Source of the DNA: Vreelandella neptunia
Lineage (GTDB): Bacteria; Pseudomonadota; Gammaproteobacteria; Pseudomonadales; Halomonadaceae
Length of the DNA: 38,735 nucleotides
Reading direction: 5' to 3'
Assembly (NCBI RefSeq): GCF_022489065.1
Contig: NZ_JAKVTW010000027.1
Coordinates: forward strand, 1 to 38,735
Shown here one piece after another: positions 1 through 8,174 of the stretch (its first letter is position 1; every line of letters begins with the position of its first letter). Made by a program: the position numbers and the translations under genes. The notes under the pieces are model-generated. The model saw only the letters and a list, made by a program, of their open reading frames with translations. It searched no databases and was not told the DNA's origin.

Positions 1-40
1 ACTCGACCGCTACCTGAAGCGGAAATACCAATCTCGGCTT

Positions 41-322
41 TCAAGGAAACTTGGACGTTTTCGGCTTACTCCAAAGAGGACAGTTTCGAAACCACTGTCC
101 AATTAGCAACCAAATATTTTGGCCACGTAATGCAGCGAGGTTGCTGTCAATCGAGTAGAGGACCATCAATCCGCCGATAATTTGGAGCCCCAATGAAAAA
201 ACCGTATTAGTTTCTTCTACTTTTTGTGGAAATGCCTGCAATGACAACCGGTGCGCTCCAACGATCAATGCCGCTGACCAAATGGGCCAAGCATCCATAA
301 ACCATCGGTAAAAACGCTTCAT
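41..322 (-). CDS. Small membrane protein, unknown function
   Basis: A 93-residue protein with two hydrophobic stretches, about residues 8-24 (WPIWSAALIVGAH region) and 42-57 (FSLGLQIIGGLMVLYSI), separated by a short polar loop, so an inner-membrane protein with two passes is likely. The ATG at 322 is preceded by an AGGGA-type ribosome binding site at about 5 nt spacing, which supports this start. The C-terminus after the second membrane segment is short, ending TSKFP. The same region might have been longer in a relative and cut by a frameshift, but this cannot be tested here. It lies downstream of and on the same strand as the 446-1108 gene, with about 120 nt between them. I do not recognise a family. 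Confidence 0.55.
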   Translation of the reverse strand: MKRFYRWFMDAWPIWSAALIVGAHRLSLQAFPQKVEETNTVFSLGLQIIGGLMVLYSIDSNLAALRGQNIWLLIGQWFRNCPLWSKPKTSKFP

Positions 323-445
323 ATACGTTCCCTGATATTCTTAACGCCGCCAGCATGCACGCCAGCGGAATGGAGGCGAAGCCGCAATGTAGTTAGCGTC
401 GCCATGCTTGGCTTGGTTATAAGTTGTCTGGCAGGAAACCAAAAC

Positions 446-1108
446 CTATGCCGATTGCTCAAGCTCTTTAATGGCATCCCGTAAACTGCTTCGGCTCCAG
501 CTGCTCCGCATGTGATTAATGAGCTTTGCTGCATCGTATTCGAAATCGACCTCAATAGCCGACCGCTCTCCTTCCAAAAAATACTCTGCAGTTAATATCG
601 CGCCAACAATCGGGTCTTCCCGCAACGCCTTGGCCAGTTTTACTCGATCCCCGATGTGGCCTTCACCTTCAAGGTTTACATCTAAAATTTTGGATTCTTT
701 TGGCCCAATCTCAGTGCAAGACCCTACTGACTCTCTTGAACCCCAAATCAGCTTTGACCGGCCTTTCAATTTGAGCCAGAACGAATCCTTCTTTAAGTGG
801 ACTGCCACATTGTCAAGTGCAATGGCTTTGTCAGCATTATTAGAGACAGCGAGCCTGACTGATAGGTTACTTTTCTTGAATATATTTCCGGTGCCTGAGG
901 AAAACGTAACGGTGTCTTTATCAGCTTTAAGAACAAGCGGCTCTCCTTCGTCCGGTGGCAAACTCTCTTCCCATGTCTTATAACCAGCCCAATAAAATGA
1001 AGCGATCCCGCCAACATATAGAGCCAGTGATACATAATCAGATACCTCCAAACACTGGCAGCACAAGGACCAGTACAAAGGAGTTCGCACCCAGATACAC
1101 AGATCCAT
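446..1108 (-). CDS. Membrane-anchored protein with beta-rich soluble domain, unknown function
   Basis: A 220-residue protein. Residues about 24-42 (YVSLALYVGGIASFYWAG) form one hydrophobic segment; the rest (about 55-220) is soluble, with alternating hydrophobic/polar residues suggesting beta-strands, and a charged C-terminal helix ending in KELEQSA. The first about 20 residues are Cys/Trp-rich and look poorly conserved, and there is no convincing ribosome binding site before the ATG at 1108. The real start may be a later non-ATG codon just before the membrane segment. It sits between the RloC-like ATPase and the small membrane gene, all on the minus strand, so it could belong to the same accessory or defence module, but nothing in the sequence proves a functional link. 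Confidence 0.55.
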   Translation of the reverse strand: MDLCIWVRTPLYWSLCCQCLEVSDYVSLALYVGGIASFYWAGYKTWEESLPPDEGEPLVLKADKDTVTFSSGTGNIFKKSNLSVRLAVSNNADKAIALDNVAVHLKKDSFWLKLKGRSKLIWGSRESVGSCTEIGPKESKILDVNLEGEGHIGDRVKLAKALREDPIVGAILTAEYFLEGERSAIEVDFEYDAAKLINHMRSSWSRSSLRDAIKELEQSA

Positions 1109-1477
1109 GGTGTAGGAGCTGCTTCAAATATCGCCGATGGCCAGTGTCGCTACTCATAAAATCCTTTGTGTTGAAGATGACTTATAACAGCGTATTAGAC
1201 GGCGCGTTCTATGATTGAATGAACGTGCTGGCACTTTTTCCGGCAAATACAGCCTGCCAAACATTCCCAAGTCTATGATCCTTTGGGTTATTAATTTCCA
1301 TTAAGCAGTATAATCTAAATTCGTGCGCCTGCTGCATTTCCCGGAATGTCTGCTCAGGGTCGCTATCAGCGACAGTCGGCCAGAAGCGGCCCGATCCCAG
1401 CAGGCCAAGAGGCAGCACTTTTAGGGGCGATTAGTCTGTATCCCAAGCTGCCTGCGTGGCAGTGTCCAGGTTACAGT
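1109..1477. other. Intergenic stretch without a convincing gene
   Basis: About 370 nt between the 220-residue membrane protein and the 3' end of the RloC-like ATPase. The only open frame of note is a 69-codon minus-strand frame at 1209-1418 that would start with GTG and lacks a clear ribosome binding site. No intrinsic terminator with a T tract was seen after the ATPase stop codon. Confidence 0.4.
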
Positions 1478-4090
1478 TCAGCTGGCGGCAGCCTCCTTGG
1501 CACGTTTATCGAAAGCTTTGATCCAGTCCAACATAACTTGGACATCCACCAACAGTTCATTCGGATCGGGTAGCCAAGTCGGGGTCTCCGTTGGTTGAGA
1601 GTGCTCGAACGCGGAGTATTTGGTCATCATCCCGTTGATCATGGCGCAATCTTCAGAGGTGATGGCGTTCAAGCTTTTCAGCTTACCAAAGGTGTGGATC
1701 TCACGACGGTAGCGATTGATGATGCCGGAGCAGAGGTGATCCTCGACTGATCGCTCAACTAGGATACGGAAGTTGCTGCATGCATCCTTCAAGGCGAGCG
1801 CTCTTAGTGGGGCATCATACTTTTTGATAGCCCCGATACTGCTGATCATTTGGCCAAATCCAGCCTTTGGCTTGAGTGAGAACACGTCGATGGTTGCAGG
1901 CATGCCAGTGCTAGCGCCGTCACGCCCGATAGACTCAACGTGGACATCCACGGGCGAGAGCCCGACTGCTGGCCTTTGCGCAGCAGCGTTTCCAAGGAGC
2001 ACCATCAACGACAGGCGATGGGTGAACACGATCACCTGACGGTCTTTGGCTAGGTCTACTAGACGTTTCGCGACGGCCTCCTCATAGCGTTGGTCCAGCG
2101 ACGAAATCGGGTCGTCAAAGATGACTGGCAGCCCTCGATCCGCACCGGTAGCATCGGCTAGAAACGCGGCCAGCGCCACGATCCGTTGCTCGCCTTCACT
2201 CAGGATCTCGCGGTTTTTCACGGGTGTAATTGCGTCTTTCAGCTCGATGTAGAAACTGTAGACTCCTTTACCTGCTGCCCGGTGGTTCATTCGCACTGGA
2301 AGCGCACTGCCCCCAAGTGCTTGAAGCTCTGCGTTGAATCGGTCGCAAAAACCCTTCGCCAACTCCGTTTCGCCGATCGCATTGCTTTTTATCGTGAGCG
2401 CTCTGGTCTGGGTCAGCTGGGTAGCGGCTTCGATCGTCGCCACGCGCTTGAGGCGCACAACTTCTGCTTTGACCGCTTCGATCTGACCGGCAAGCCATTC
2501 CTGGGCTCGAAGCTCGCGCAAACGGGTCTCCTTCTGGGATCGCCCTACAGGATCCAACAGGGTTGCTAGCGCATCGCGTTGGGACGTTGTTGTTGCCACA
2601 GCATGGCCAAGCGCGTCCGTCCAAACCGACCAAGTTACAGGCGGGACGTCAGACAGATCCGTGGCGCTACTCATTGCCTTGAGCCTGGCGTCTATCTCAT
2701 TGGCAAGCGCGCTGGCTTGCTCGGTGTCGAGACCAACGGCACTACACTGCGATTGCCATGCTGGCTCGACGATTTTGTTGGGGAGGGACTTCATCAATGT
2801 GACCAGGACACCTTCAGCGGCTTTCGCCTCCGTCTGCAGAGTATCGGTGAGATACTGCTCGAAGCTTGTCAGCCGTTCTTTACCTTCTGGTTCGAGCGGT
2901 TGCTGGCATAGCACGCAGCGCGCCCCCTCTCCTACATGCGGATGGGCATGATCCGGGTAAGCCGAGGTGGTTGAATACGCCTTTGCTGCTTCCCACAAGG
3001 TCTGCCAGACCGAGTCTCCGACACCCATCAAAGGCAAACCGTTTATGAAGGACGTCGCGTATGCGGTGGCCGCTTGGCGCTTTCTAATTGAGATCTTGCG
3101 CGCCGAGATGAGGGCTTCTGCTCGCTCGTTGCCCAAACTTTCCATCAGGCCCGAAACACTCTCGCTCAGCTTATCCAATCGATCTAAATCACCCACGGTC
3201 TTGGCATGGGCTACCGCAGGGTTTGGCTGGGCGAGTGCTGTCTCTAGCGCGAGGCGTTCCTGAAGAAATGCGTCGGAAAAGACACAAGCCTTCCCGATCT
3301 CGTCATCGCTGAGGTTCGGCTTTAGTCTTTGAAGATAAGTGGCCGCCGATGTCTGCGCATAGTCTGGTGGAACTACCGGAAGCTGGCTGATGAGCTTGTC
3401 AGCACGAGCCTTCAGGCGATCATTGACGCTATCAGAAATCCTAATTAGTACGCCGACAAAGCGCATAGCGCGGGGGAGGTGGGTGGCGGTGCTTTCAGTG
3501 TCCCCGAGTTCCAGTGCGGTGGCAGAGTCGAAGACCGGCACCGCGTTGAGTTTGGGATGTGGCCCGGCGACAGCCTCCCACTGGAGTTCACTCGATATCG
3601 GGCTGTCTTCGTTCGAACTGAGTGTGGTGACCCTCACCTTAGCAGAGGCGATCTCGGTTACATCATCGAAAACGTTGCTGTGTATTGTTCCTTTCGCACG
3701 CGCGCCACAAATATGCTTCATAAGCCGCGCATAGCCTGACTTGCCTGATCCATTAGCACCGTAAACGACGGCCATGTGCCCTTTGGAAAGATCCAAAGAA
3801 GCCTCCGCGCCGATGGCGTTCACCCCGCGGATGGTCGTCAAGGAATCGATCCGCAACGCACCAGCGCCAGTGGTTCCGAGAATAACGCCGGGGGCCAAAG
3901 CAGGATGCGTTGCATCCAAGGTCTTGGCCGCTTCTGCCATACAGTGGGTGGTGAGGGCTTTGAGCTCATCTTCTGTAGGCATGCGTCTGTTCTTGATGAC
4001 CCCACCCGCTGCCATGCGCAACCAACTGGTGCGAGTATTCAGCCAATCTTCCAGCTTAATGGGCACAGCCGCAGAGTCTTTCTTACTCAT
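1478..4090 (-). CDS. RloC/PrrC-like AAA (ABC-type) ATPase with putative HEPN anticodon-nuclease C-terminus
   Basis: An 870-residue protein. Seen in the sequence: Walker A GANGSGKSG at about 111-119; a CVLC pair at 392-395 inside the central helical region, in the position of the zinc hook of RloC; an ABC-type signature LSEGEQR at 630-636; Walker B LPVIFDDPISSLD at 654-666; and an H-loop IVFTHR near 687-692. The C-terminal 100 residues contain R775-x3-E779 (FRILVERS) and YSAFEH with H830, resembling the Arg-Glu-His set of PrrC/RloC anticodon nucleases. Known of the family: ATP hydrolysis controls a HEPN RNase that cuts tRNA anticodon loops during phage infection or DNA damage. No hsd restriction genes flank it, so it would be of the stand-alone RloC type. 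The start at 4090 (MSKKDS) is preferred over the longer frame to 4306 because GGAG lies about 10 nt upstream and the upstream 72 codons look non-protein-like. Nuclease activity is inferred. Confidence 0.85.
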   Translation of the reverse strand: MSKKDSAAVPIKLEDWLNTRTSWLRMAAGGVIKNRRMPTEDELKALTTHCMAEAAKTLDATHPALAPGVILGTTGAGALRIDSLTTIRGVNAIGAEASLDLSKGHMAVVYGANGSGKSGYARLMKHICGARAKGTIHSNVFDDVTEIASAKVRVTTLSSNEDSPISSELQWEAVAGPHPKLNAVPVFDSATALELGDTESTATHLPRAMRFVGVLIRISDSVNDRLKARADKLISQLPVVPPDYAQTSAATYLQRLKPNLSDDEIGKACVFSDAFLQERLALETALAQPNPAVAHAKTVGDLDRLDKLSESVSGLMESLGNERAEALISARKISIRKRQAATAYATSFINGLPLMGVGDSVWQTLWEAAKAYSTTSAYPDHAHPHVGEGARCVLCQQPLEPEGKERLTSFEQYLTDTLQTEAKAAEGVLVTLMKSLPNKIVEPAWQSQCSAVGLDTEQASALANEIDARLKAMSSATDLSDVPPVTWSVWTDALGHAVATTTSQRDALATLLDPVGRSQKETRLRELRAQEWLAGQIEAVKAEVVRLKRVATIEAATQLTQTRALTIKSNAIGETELAKGFCDRFNAELQALGGSALPVRMNHRAAGKGVYSFYIELKDAITPVKNREILSEGEQRIVALAAFLADATGADRGLPVIFDDPISSLDQRYEEAVAKRLVDLAKDRQVIVFTHRLSLMVLLGNAAAQRPAVGLSPVDVHVESIGRDGASTGMPATIDVFSLKPKAGFGQMISSIGAIKKYDAPLRALALKDACSNFRILVERSVEDHLCSGIINRYRREIHTFGKLKSLNAITSEDCAMINGMMTKYSAFEHSQPTETPTWLPDPNELLVDVQVMLDWIKAFDKRAKEAAAS

Positions 4091-4579
4091 AAATGACATG
4101 CTCCATGTTCGGCAATGTGCCAGAAAGGCAACGCGCCCCCTTCTCATATGAAACTTGGTCACACTCAAGGGTAAGGGAACGCTAGTGGAATTTGCCCTCA
4201 AAACCTGAGAGATATTTTCAGGCCGAACTAATAACCAGGATGCCTCGACTGCAAACGCCCACCGGTACTGCACGGTAACAACCAACAATTTGGGCAGTCG
4301 CGGCACGCATTAACTTTGGCGGTGCGACTTCCGCTATGGGTCGTTATCGGAAAATCGAGATTCCTCATAATTCTTAAGCTGACAGTATCTTAATCAAAAA
4401 AGGCTGTCACGGTTTATTGATTTTCACGCGTTTCCCACCCTCCTACCTCTGGCCTACAGTTATCAATCGCTCACGTATATCCGATCTCTCACTACGCACT
4501 CTTATCGAGGTGCATGGCCATACCGATGCAAGGAAGTAGGAGCCCTTCCCCCTTTTTGGTACCACGGAGTCTTATATAT
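4091..4579. other. Divergent intergenic region, no gene seen
   Basis: About 490 nt between the ATPase (minus) and the first leader-bearing gene (plus). It must hold promoters for both directions. A TGACAG/CTGTCA inverted repeat (4380-4385 and 4404-4409) with an A-rich loop is visible. I could not assign -35/-10 elements with confidence, and no frame looks protein-like. Confidence 0.4.
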
Positions 4580-4580
4580 T

Positions 4581-4645
4581 GTGTCAGTGGCTTCCCTATC
4601 TCCCCCTGAGACCTGCAATCCAGCAGGAATGAGAGAGAAACGATC
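4581..4645 (+). promoter_or_regulatory. Structured 5' leader, copy 1 (before the 123-residue gene)
   Basis: First of four related leaders. It has the common order: CAGT box (4585), pyrimidine box CCCTATCTC (4594-4602), a GAGACC block, a small hairpin CCTGC/GCAGG (4612-4616 with 4623-4627), the purine run AATGAGAGAG that serves as the Shine-Dalgarno region, then GATC directly before ATG 4646. TCTC in the pyrimidine box can pair with GAGA of the Shine-Dalgarno run, though this copy has the weakest outer stem. Confidence 0.6.
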
Positions 4646-5017
4646 ATGGAACTGACTAAATTTGACGGCTTTGCAATCTGTAGTGACACCGTGACAGGTT
4701 CACATGGCGACTTCATGATCACAGTGTTGCTCGGCCATGATCCAGATGTGACACCGAACTGCTTTGATACCTATTCAGGTTCCGATAAGGAAACCTGGGC
4801 AGAGAATAAGTGGTTCTTCGGTGTGCTCAAGGCCAAGGTCGAACTGAAGGTAGGTAGCCAATCTGTTCTTTTGGACGATGTGGCAGCTGTACTGGGGGGT
4901 ATTGAGGTCAACAAGACCGAAAATAATGCTCACCTTGACGTTCATGCTCGTGAACTTGCTCAAGATGCTCTTGAGCAGGGAATAGAGATTGTTGAACAGA
5001 TCAAGACCGCTGCGTAG
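4646..5017 (+). CDS. Hypothetical protein with a structured leader
   Basis: A 123-residue, acidic, soluble protein without signal peptide or membrane segment. The N-terminal two-thirds looks like an alternating beta pattern (FMITVLLGHDP, KAKVELKVGSQSVLLDDV), and the last about 25 residues form an amphipathic helix (ARELAQDALEQGIEIVEQIK). The start is set by the leader: the GAGAGAG Shine-Dalgarno run lies about 8 nt upstream and the codon follows GATC as in two of the other three leader genes. It is transcribed alone, with a perfect inverted repeat just after the stop. Shared leader architecture with the methyltransferase, primase-like and ERF genes suggests co-regulation with early or establishment functions. 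I do not recognise a family and assign no function. Confidence 0.75.
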   Translation: MELTKFDGFAICSDTVTGSHGDFMITVLLGHDPDVTPNCFDTYSGSDKETWAENKWFFGVLKAKVELKVGSQSVLLDDVAAVLGGIEVNKTENNAHLDVHARELAQDALEQGIEIVEQIKTAA

Positions 5018-5025
5018 TACATTCA

Positions 5026-5053
5026 ACAGACCCTTCACTTGTGAAGGGTCTGT
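5026..5053. terminator. Perfect 13-bp inverted repeat after the 123-residue gene
   Basis: ACAGACCCTTCAC at 5026-5038 is exactly mirrored by GTGAAGGGTCTGT at 5041-5053 with only TT between. In RNA this gives a long, very stable hairpin 9 nt after the stop codon. There is no T tract after it, so it may act as a weak terminator, a 3'-end protector, or in DNA as a dyad operator. Confidence 0.55.
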
Positions 5054-5078
5054 CACATTCAGGCTGAACCGATCGCTG

Positions 5079-5265
5079 CTGTGCAACATTCCCCCTCTTT
5101 CTCTGACATCCGATAAGCGGATTTCTAAGGTTATCTATGCAGTGTCCCCCCTTAGTGCGTTGATGACAATGGCAAGGCATCAGGACTATCTGTGCAACAT
5201 CCCCCCCTCTTGCCCTGGGCCTGATACCAGGCGCCAGTTTTCTTTGTGTGCAGTATTCCCACCGG
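5079..5265 (+). repeat. Phased array of diverged leader-like units (about 56 bp period)
   Basis: Four copies of a TGTGCARYRTYCCCC motif begin at 5079, 5135, 5190 and 5246, that is at spacings of 56, 55 and 56 bp. Three copies (5079, 5190 and 5246) keep the core well; 5135 is more diverged. Each is followed by a short inverted repeat, for example ATCCG/CGGAT near 5109-5123 and GCCTG/CAGGC near 5219-5232. The order of pyrimidine box then small hairpin matches the leader that starts just downstream, and the last copy belongs to that leader. The first three units have no start codon or gene of their own. They look like decayed duplications of the leader or a phased binding-site array. Confidence 0.55.
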
Positions 5266-5340
5266 CCCAGTTTTGGGTCACCTGGTCCCCTACCTCCTTT
5301 CGAGACCTGTATTCCGCAGGAATGAGAGAGGAGATTGATC
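5251..5340 (+). promoter_or_regulatory. Structured 5' leader, copy 2 (before the methyltransferase)
   Basis: Order: CAGT box at 5251, CCCCTACCTC at 5287-5296, GAGACC, inner CCTG/CAGG hairpin (5306-5309 with 5317-5320), AATGAGAGAGGAG Shine-Dalgarno run, GATC, ATG 5341. CTCCTTTC at 5294-5301 can pair along all 8 positions (one G-U) with GAGAGGAG at 5326-5333, which is the Shine-Dalgarno itself, so folding would hide the ribosome binding site. Confidence 0.65.
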
Positions 5341-6741
5341 ATGGGCAAGAGCACTGTGATTTATACCAAGATTGGTGAGCACCGTGGTAAGCAGCGTCTG
5401 TGGCTAGAAGGTAATCGGCTGGCGCGTACTGGGATCACACCAGGGCAGCGCTTCAACCTCGTTGCCGGCCGTAAGAGCCTGACCCTGCAATTTACAGAAG
5501 ATGGTGCTTACAAGGTGTCGCGCAGAAAGCGTGGTGAGGTCGAGTTGCCAGTCATAGACATTACGGCAGCTGAGCTGGCGCAAGCGTTGGGCAAGGTAGA
5601 GAGGGTGCGTGTCGTCGTCAGGGGGAATCGTGTCGACATCACGATTCATCACCATGATCTTGCTGAATCTGATCGTATGGGTCGGCTACTGCAGTCCCTG
5701 ACCAAGGGTGAGCCGCTTGAAATTGGTTCGATTGCACACGGTGCTGGAGTGCTTGATCACGCGATACATACTGGCCTTGCTGATGTCGGAATGCCCTCGC
5801 GCCTAGCCTTCGCTAATGAGCTGGAAGGTGCTTATCTGGAGGCATCATTGGCGAACAATCCTGTGTGGGACGAGGATAGCATTGCGATCCAAGGCCCGAT
5901 GGAGGAAGTGGAGTGGCACAAGCTGCCGTTCATTCACCTCCTTTGCGCGGGTTTGCCTTGTACCGGGGCTAGCCTGTCAGGACGTGCGAAGAACAAGCTG
6001 GATCGGGCAGAAGCGCATGAGACAGCAGGTAGTCTCTTCATCGCTTTCATGAATGCAATCCAGACTTTGCGCCCTGCTATGGTGCTACTGGAGAATGTCC
6101 CGCAGTACCAGACGACCGCCAGCATGACGGTCATTCGCAGCGTGTTGTCGAGCATTGGCTATGACGTGCATGAGACCATTCTGGATGGGTACGCGATGGG
6201 GTCACTGGAGCGGCGCAATCGGCTTTGCATGCTCGCAGTGAGTAAAGGCATTGAGGTCGATCTCGAAGCACTGGAGCCTGTACGTCAGCGTGAAACATTA
6301 ATCGCTGAGGTATTGGAGCCGTTTCAGGCAGTCCAGGATCGCTTCAAGCCTTACAGCTACCTTGCCGACAAGGAAGCCAGGGATCTGGCCGCGGGTAAGG
6401 GCTTTCGTCGTCAGCTGCTCGATGGTTCAGAGGGAAGCCTCGGCACCATAGGGCGTGGTTACTCGAAGGCGCGCTCAACTGAGCCGTTTCTCCGACACCC
6501 AGACGATTCTGGCCAGTCGCGACTATTGACCAAGGCAGAGCATGCCCGAGTCAAAACTGTCCCTGAGATGCTTGTTCAAGGGCTGTCTGAGACTGTCAGC
6601 CACGAACTACTGGGCCAAGGAGTGGTTCATTGTGCATTTCGCGCAGTGGGCCGCCTCATTGGCAACTGCTTGCATAGTATTGGTGAGCAGGACAAATATG
6701 CCTGGCAACAGAAGTGGCACAAGACGCATTCCGCGGCTTAG
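5341..6741 (+). CDS. Orphan DNA (cytosine-5) methyltransferase with extra N-terminal domain
   Basis: A 466-residue C5 cytosine methyltransferase, which transfers a methyl group from SAM to cytosine in DNA. Residues about 1-125 are an extra basic, beta-rich domain not part of the catalytic fold. The SAM-binding motif I is a variant (AHGAGVLDHAI, about 132-142); motif IV is GLPCTGAS with catalytic Cys207; motif VI is LLENVP (249-254); motif VIII includes RRNR (291-294); a target-domain region and a motif IX/X-like tail (RLLTKAEHARV, then AVGRLIGN) follow. The start at 5341 rather than an upstream TTG is set by the Shine-Dalgarno run 7 nt upstream and by comparison with the sister leaders. No cognate endonuclease is adjacent, so a solitary enzyme protecting the element from host restriction is the most likely role (inference). 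A terminator follows. Confidence 0.9.
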   Translation: MGKSTVIYTKIGEHRGKQRLWLEGNRLARTGITPGQRFNLVAGRKSLTLQFTEDGAYKVSRRKRGEVELPVIDITAAELAQALGKVERVRVVVRGNRVDITIHHHDLAESDRMGRLLQSLTKGEPLEIGSIAHGAGVLDHAIHTGLADVGMPSRLAFANELEGAYLEASLANNPVWDEDSIAIQGPMEEVEWHKLPFIHLLCAGLPCTGASLSGRAKNKLDRAEAHETAGSLFIAFMNAIQTLRPAMVLLENVPQYQTTASMTVIRSVLSSIGYDVHETILDGYAMGSLERRNRLCMLAVSKGIEVDLEALEPVRQRETLIAEVLEPFQAVQDRFKPYSYLADKEARDLAAGKGFRRQLLDGSEGSLGTIGRGYSKARSTEPFLRHPDDSGQSRLLTKAEHARVKTVPEMLVQGLSETVSHELLGQGVVHCAFRAVGRLIGNCLHSIGEQDKYAWQQKWHKTHSAA

Positions 6742-6769
6742 CCACACACTGAACTACTAGGCATCCTTC

Positions 6770-6806
6770 AAGCCCCACTCCGATCAATTGGAGTGGGGCT
6801 TTTCTC
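6770..6806 (+). terminator. Intrinsic terminator after the methyltransferase
   Basis: AGCCCCACTCC pairs with GGAGTGGGGCT around an 8-nt loop and is followed by TTTTCTCTGTTT. It lies about 30 nt after the methyltransferase stop codon. Confidence 0.85.
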
Positions 6807-6860
6807 TGTTTAAGACTACTAACTGCCATTGTTTCGCATGCGGAACATTTATATTTGGTG

Positions 6861-6950
6861 GCAGTGTCTCCCCTACCTCTCCATAGCCGTCACTGGTCGC
6901 CCTATCTACTTGTGAGATCCGGGTGACCGGAAATGAGAGAGGAGCAGATC
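6861..6950 (+). promoter_or_regulatory. Structured 5' leader, copy 3 (before the primase-like gene)
   Basis: CAGT box at 6862 and first pyrimidine box CCCCTACCTC; 29 nt later a second CACTGG/CCCTATCT box (the same 29-nt step is seen in copy 2). Then GAGATC, an inner hairpin CCGG-GTGA-CCGG (6919-6930) with a GNRA-type tetraloop, the purine run AATGAGAGAGGAG, GATC and ATG 6951. CTTGT at 6909-6913 can pair with ATGAG at 6933-6937. The inner stem sequence differs from the CCTG/CAGG of copies 1 and 2 yet still pairs, which is compensatory change. Confidence 0.65.
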
Positions 6951-8042
6951 ATGAGGAATAGTAACAAGTACGAAATTGCTGATGTGAAGCGTATTGCGGA
7001 AGGTCAATGGGATACTGTCTTTCAGGCACTGTGCCCCGAGCTGGAGCATGCACTTGCCCACCCGGGACATCACATCGATTGCCCGATACATGGTGGTAAG
7101 GAAGATTTCCGTCTCGATCGCGGTTTCAAGCAACGCGGTACGGCCATTTGCACTTGCGGTAACTGGGATGGTTTTAGCCTGCTCAAAGAGCTGAAAGGCT
7201 GGTCTCTTCCCGAAATACTGGAACAGGTCATGGGGGCTCTCGGTGAACAATCCGTTGAGCCGCTAGCGCCTACAGTATCTCGGCCGCCCCCACGGACGGT
7301 TGAGGAAAAGCAGGACATACGGCCAACGCTGCGCAAGCGCTGGGAAGAAGCTCTACCCCTGGGAAGGGGCGAAGGTCGCTTCATGCTGGCGAGCTACTTG
7401 CAGTTCCGCGGGTTGCCTGTAAAGCCGATGCTTAGCGTTCTCGAGACGGAGGCACGCCTCCACCCTAGGATGGCCTACATCGAGAAAGGCAAAGTGGTTA
7501 GCTACTACCCTGCACTGATAACCATTGTCAGGGATGCGGCTGGAAAGCCTGTCACGATGCATAGGACGTATCTCAACCGCACAGAAAATGGTGTGGTTGA
7601 GAAGGCGCCTGTGAGCAAGGCTAAAAAGCTGTTCCCTGTGGTGAAGAATGGTGATGTCCACGGTGGTGCTATTCGACTAGGCACAGCTACAGCCGGCGTT
7701 ATCGGTGTGGCTGAGGGCATTGAGACCTCGCTAGCTATTCGGGCTGCTACGGGAATGCCTGTCTGGCCGGTACTGTCAGCTTCCCTAATGAGGTCGTTCG
7801 AGCCGCCTGAGGGTGTCACGGAAGTCGTTATTTGGGCTGATCGTGACCTACCCGACAGGAAAGGACGTAAGGCTGGTCAGGACGCAGCGGAAGTGCTCCA
7901 GGCTCGGCTTTTAGAGAAAGGGATTCGAGCTTCGATAAAGATCCCTGATGCACCCAGCTCAACTGATGTGAGCGTTGATTGGGCTGATGTGTACACCAGT
8001 AGTGGGCTCACGGGATTTCCCCGCAAGAGCAAAGCTGCTTAA
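6951..8042 (+). CDS. Primase-like protein: zinc-binding domain plus TOPRIM domain
   Basis: A 363-residue protein. Residues about 38-75 carry a CHC2-like zinc site (C44PIH47 and C67TC69) as in DnaG-type and plasmid primases. A linker rich in Pro follows (about 98-115), then a TOPRIM fold at about 235-320 with GVAEGIETSLAI (the acidic Glu motif) and WADRDLP (the DxD motif), ending in a helix. This is the domain plan of short plasmid/phage primases that make RNA primers; no helicase domain is fused. The ATG at 6933 lies inside the Shine-Dalgarno run shared by all four leaders and is rejected as the start. The gene stands alone between a leader and a strong terminator. A role in priming lagging-strand synthesis in the recipient after conjugation is inferred. 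Confidence 0.82.
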   Translation: MRNSNKYEIADVKRIAEGQWDTVFQALCPELEHALAHPGHHIDCPIHGGKEDFRLDRGFKQRGTAICTCGNWDGFSLLKELKGWSLPEILEQVMGALGEQSVEPLAPTVSRPPPRTVEEKQDIRPTLRKRWEEALPLGRGEGRFMLASYLQFRGLPVKPMLSVLETEARLHPRMAYIEKGKVVSYYPALITIVRDAAGKPVTMHRTYLNRTENGVVEKAPVSKAKKLFPVVKNGDVHGGAIRLGTATAGVIGVAEGIETSLAIRAATGMPVWPVLSASLMRSFEPPEGVTEVVIWADRDLPDRKGRKAGQDAAEVLQARLLEKGIRASIKIPDAPSSTDVSVDWADVYTSSGLTGFPRKSKAA

Positions 8043-8048
8043 CCCTTC

Positions 8049-8086
8049 AAACCCTTCTGACATCCATTATCAGGAGGGTTTTTTCA
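8049..8086 (+). terminator. Intrinsic terminator after the primase-like gene
   Basis: AAACCCTTCTGA pairs with TCAGGAGGGTTT (12 bp, one G-U) around a 9-nt loop and is followed directly by a run of six T. It starts 6 nt after the stop codon. Confidence 0.9.
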
Positions 8087-8174
8087 TTTTCAGCATGATG
8101 GGATTCGGGAGGAAGGATGCATTTTTATATATTCGCTGAATCTGTTTGGGTCAAGCAGCTACTGATCACTTAGG

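Noticed and set aside
1209..1418. 69-codon minus-strand frame with protein-like stretches (EFRLYCLMEINNPKD)
   Set aside because: GTG start without a clear ribosome binding site, no recognised family and upstream frame closed; could be a fragment but cannot be supported.
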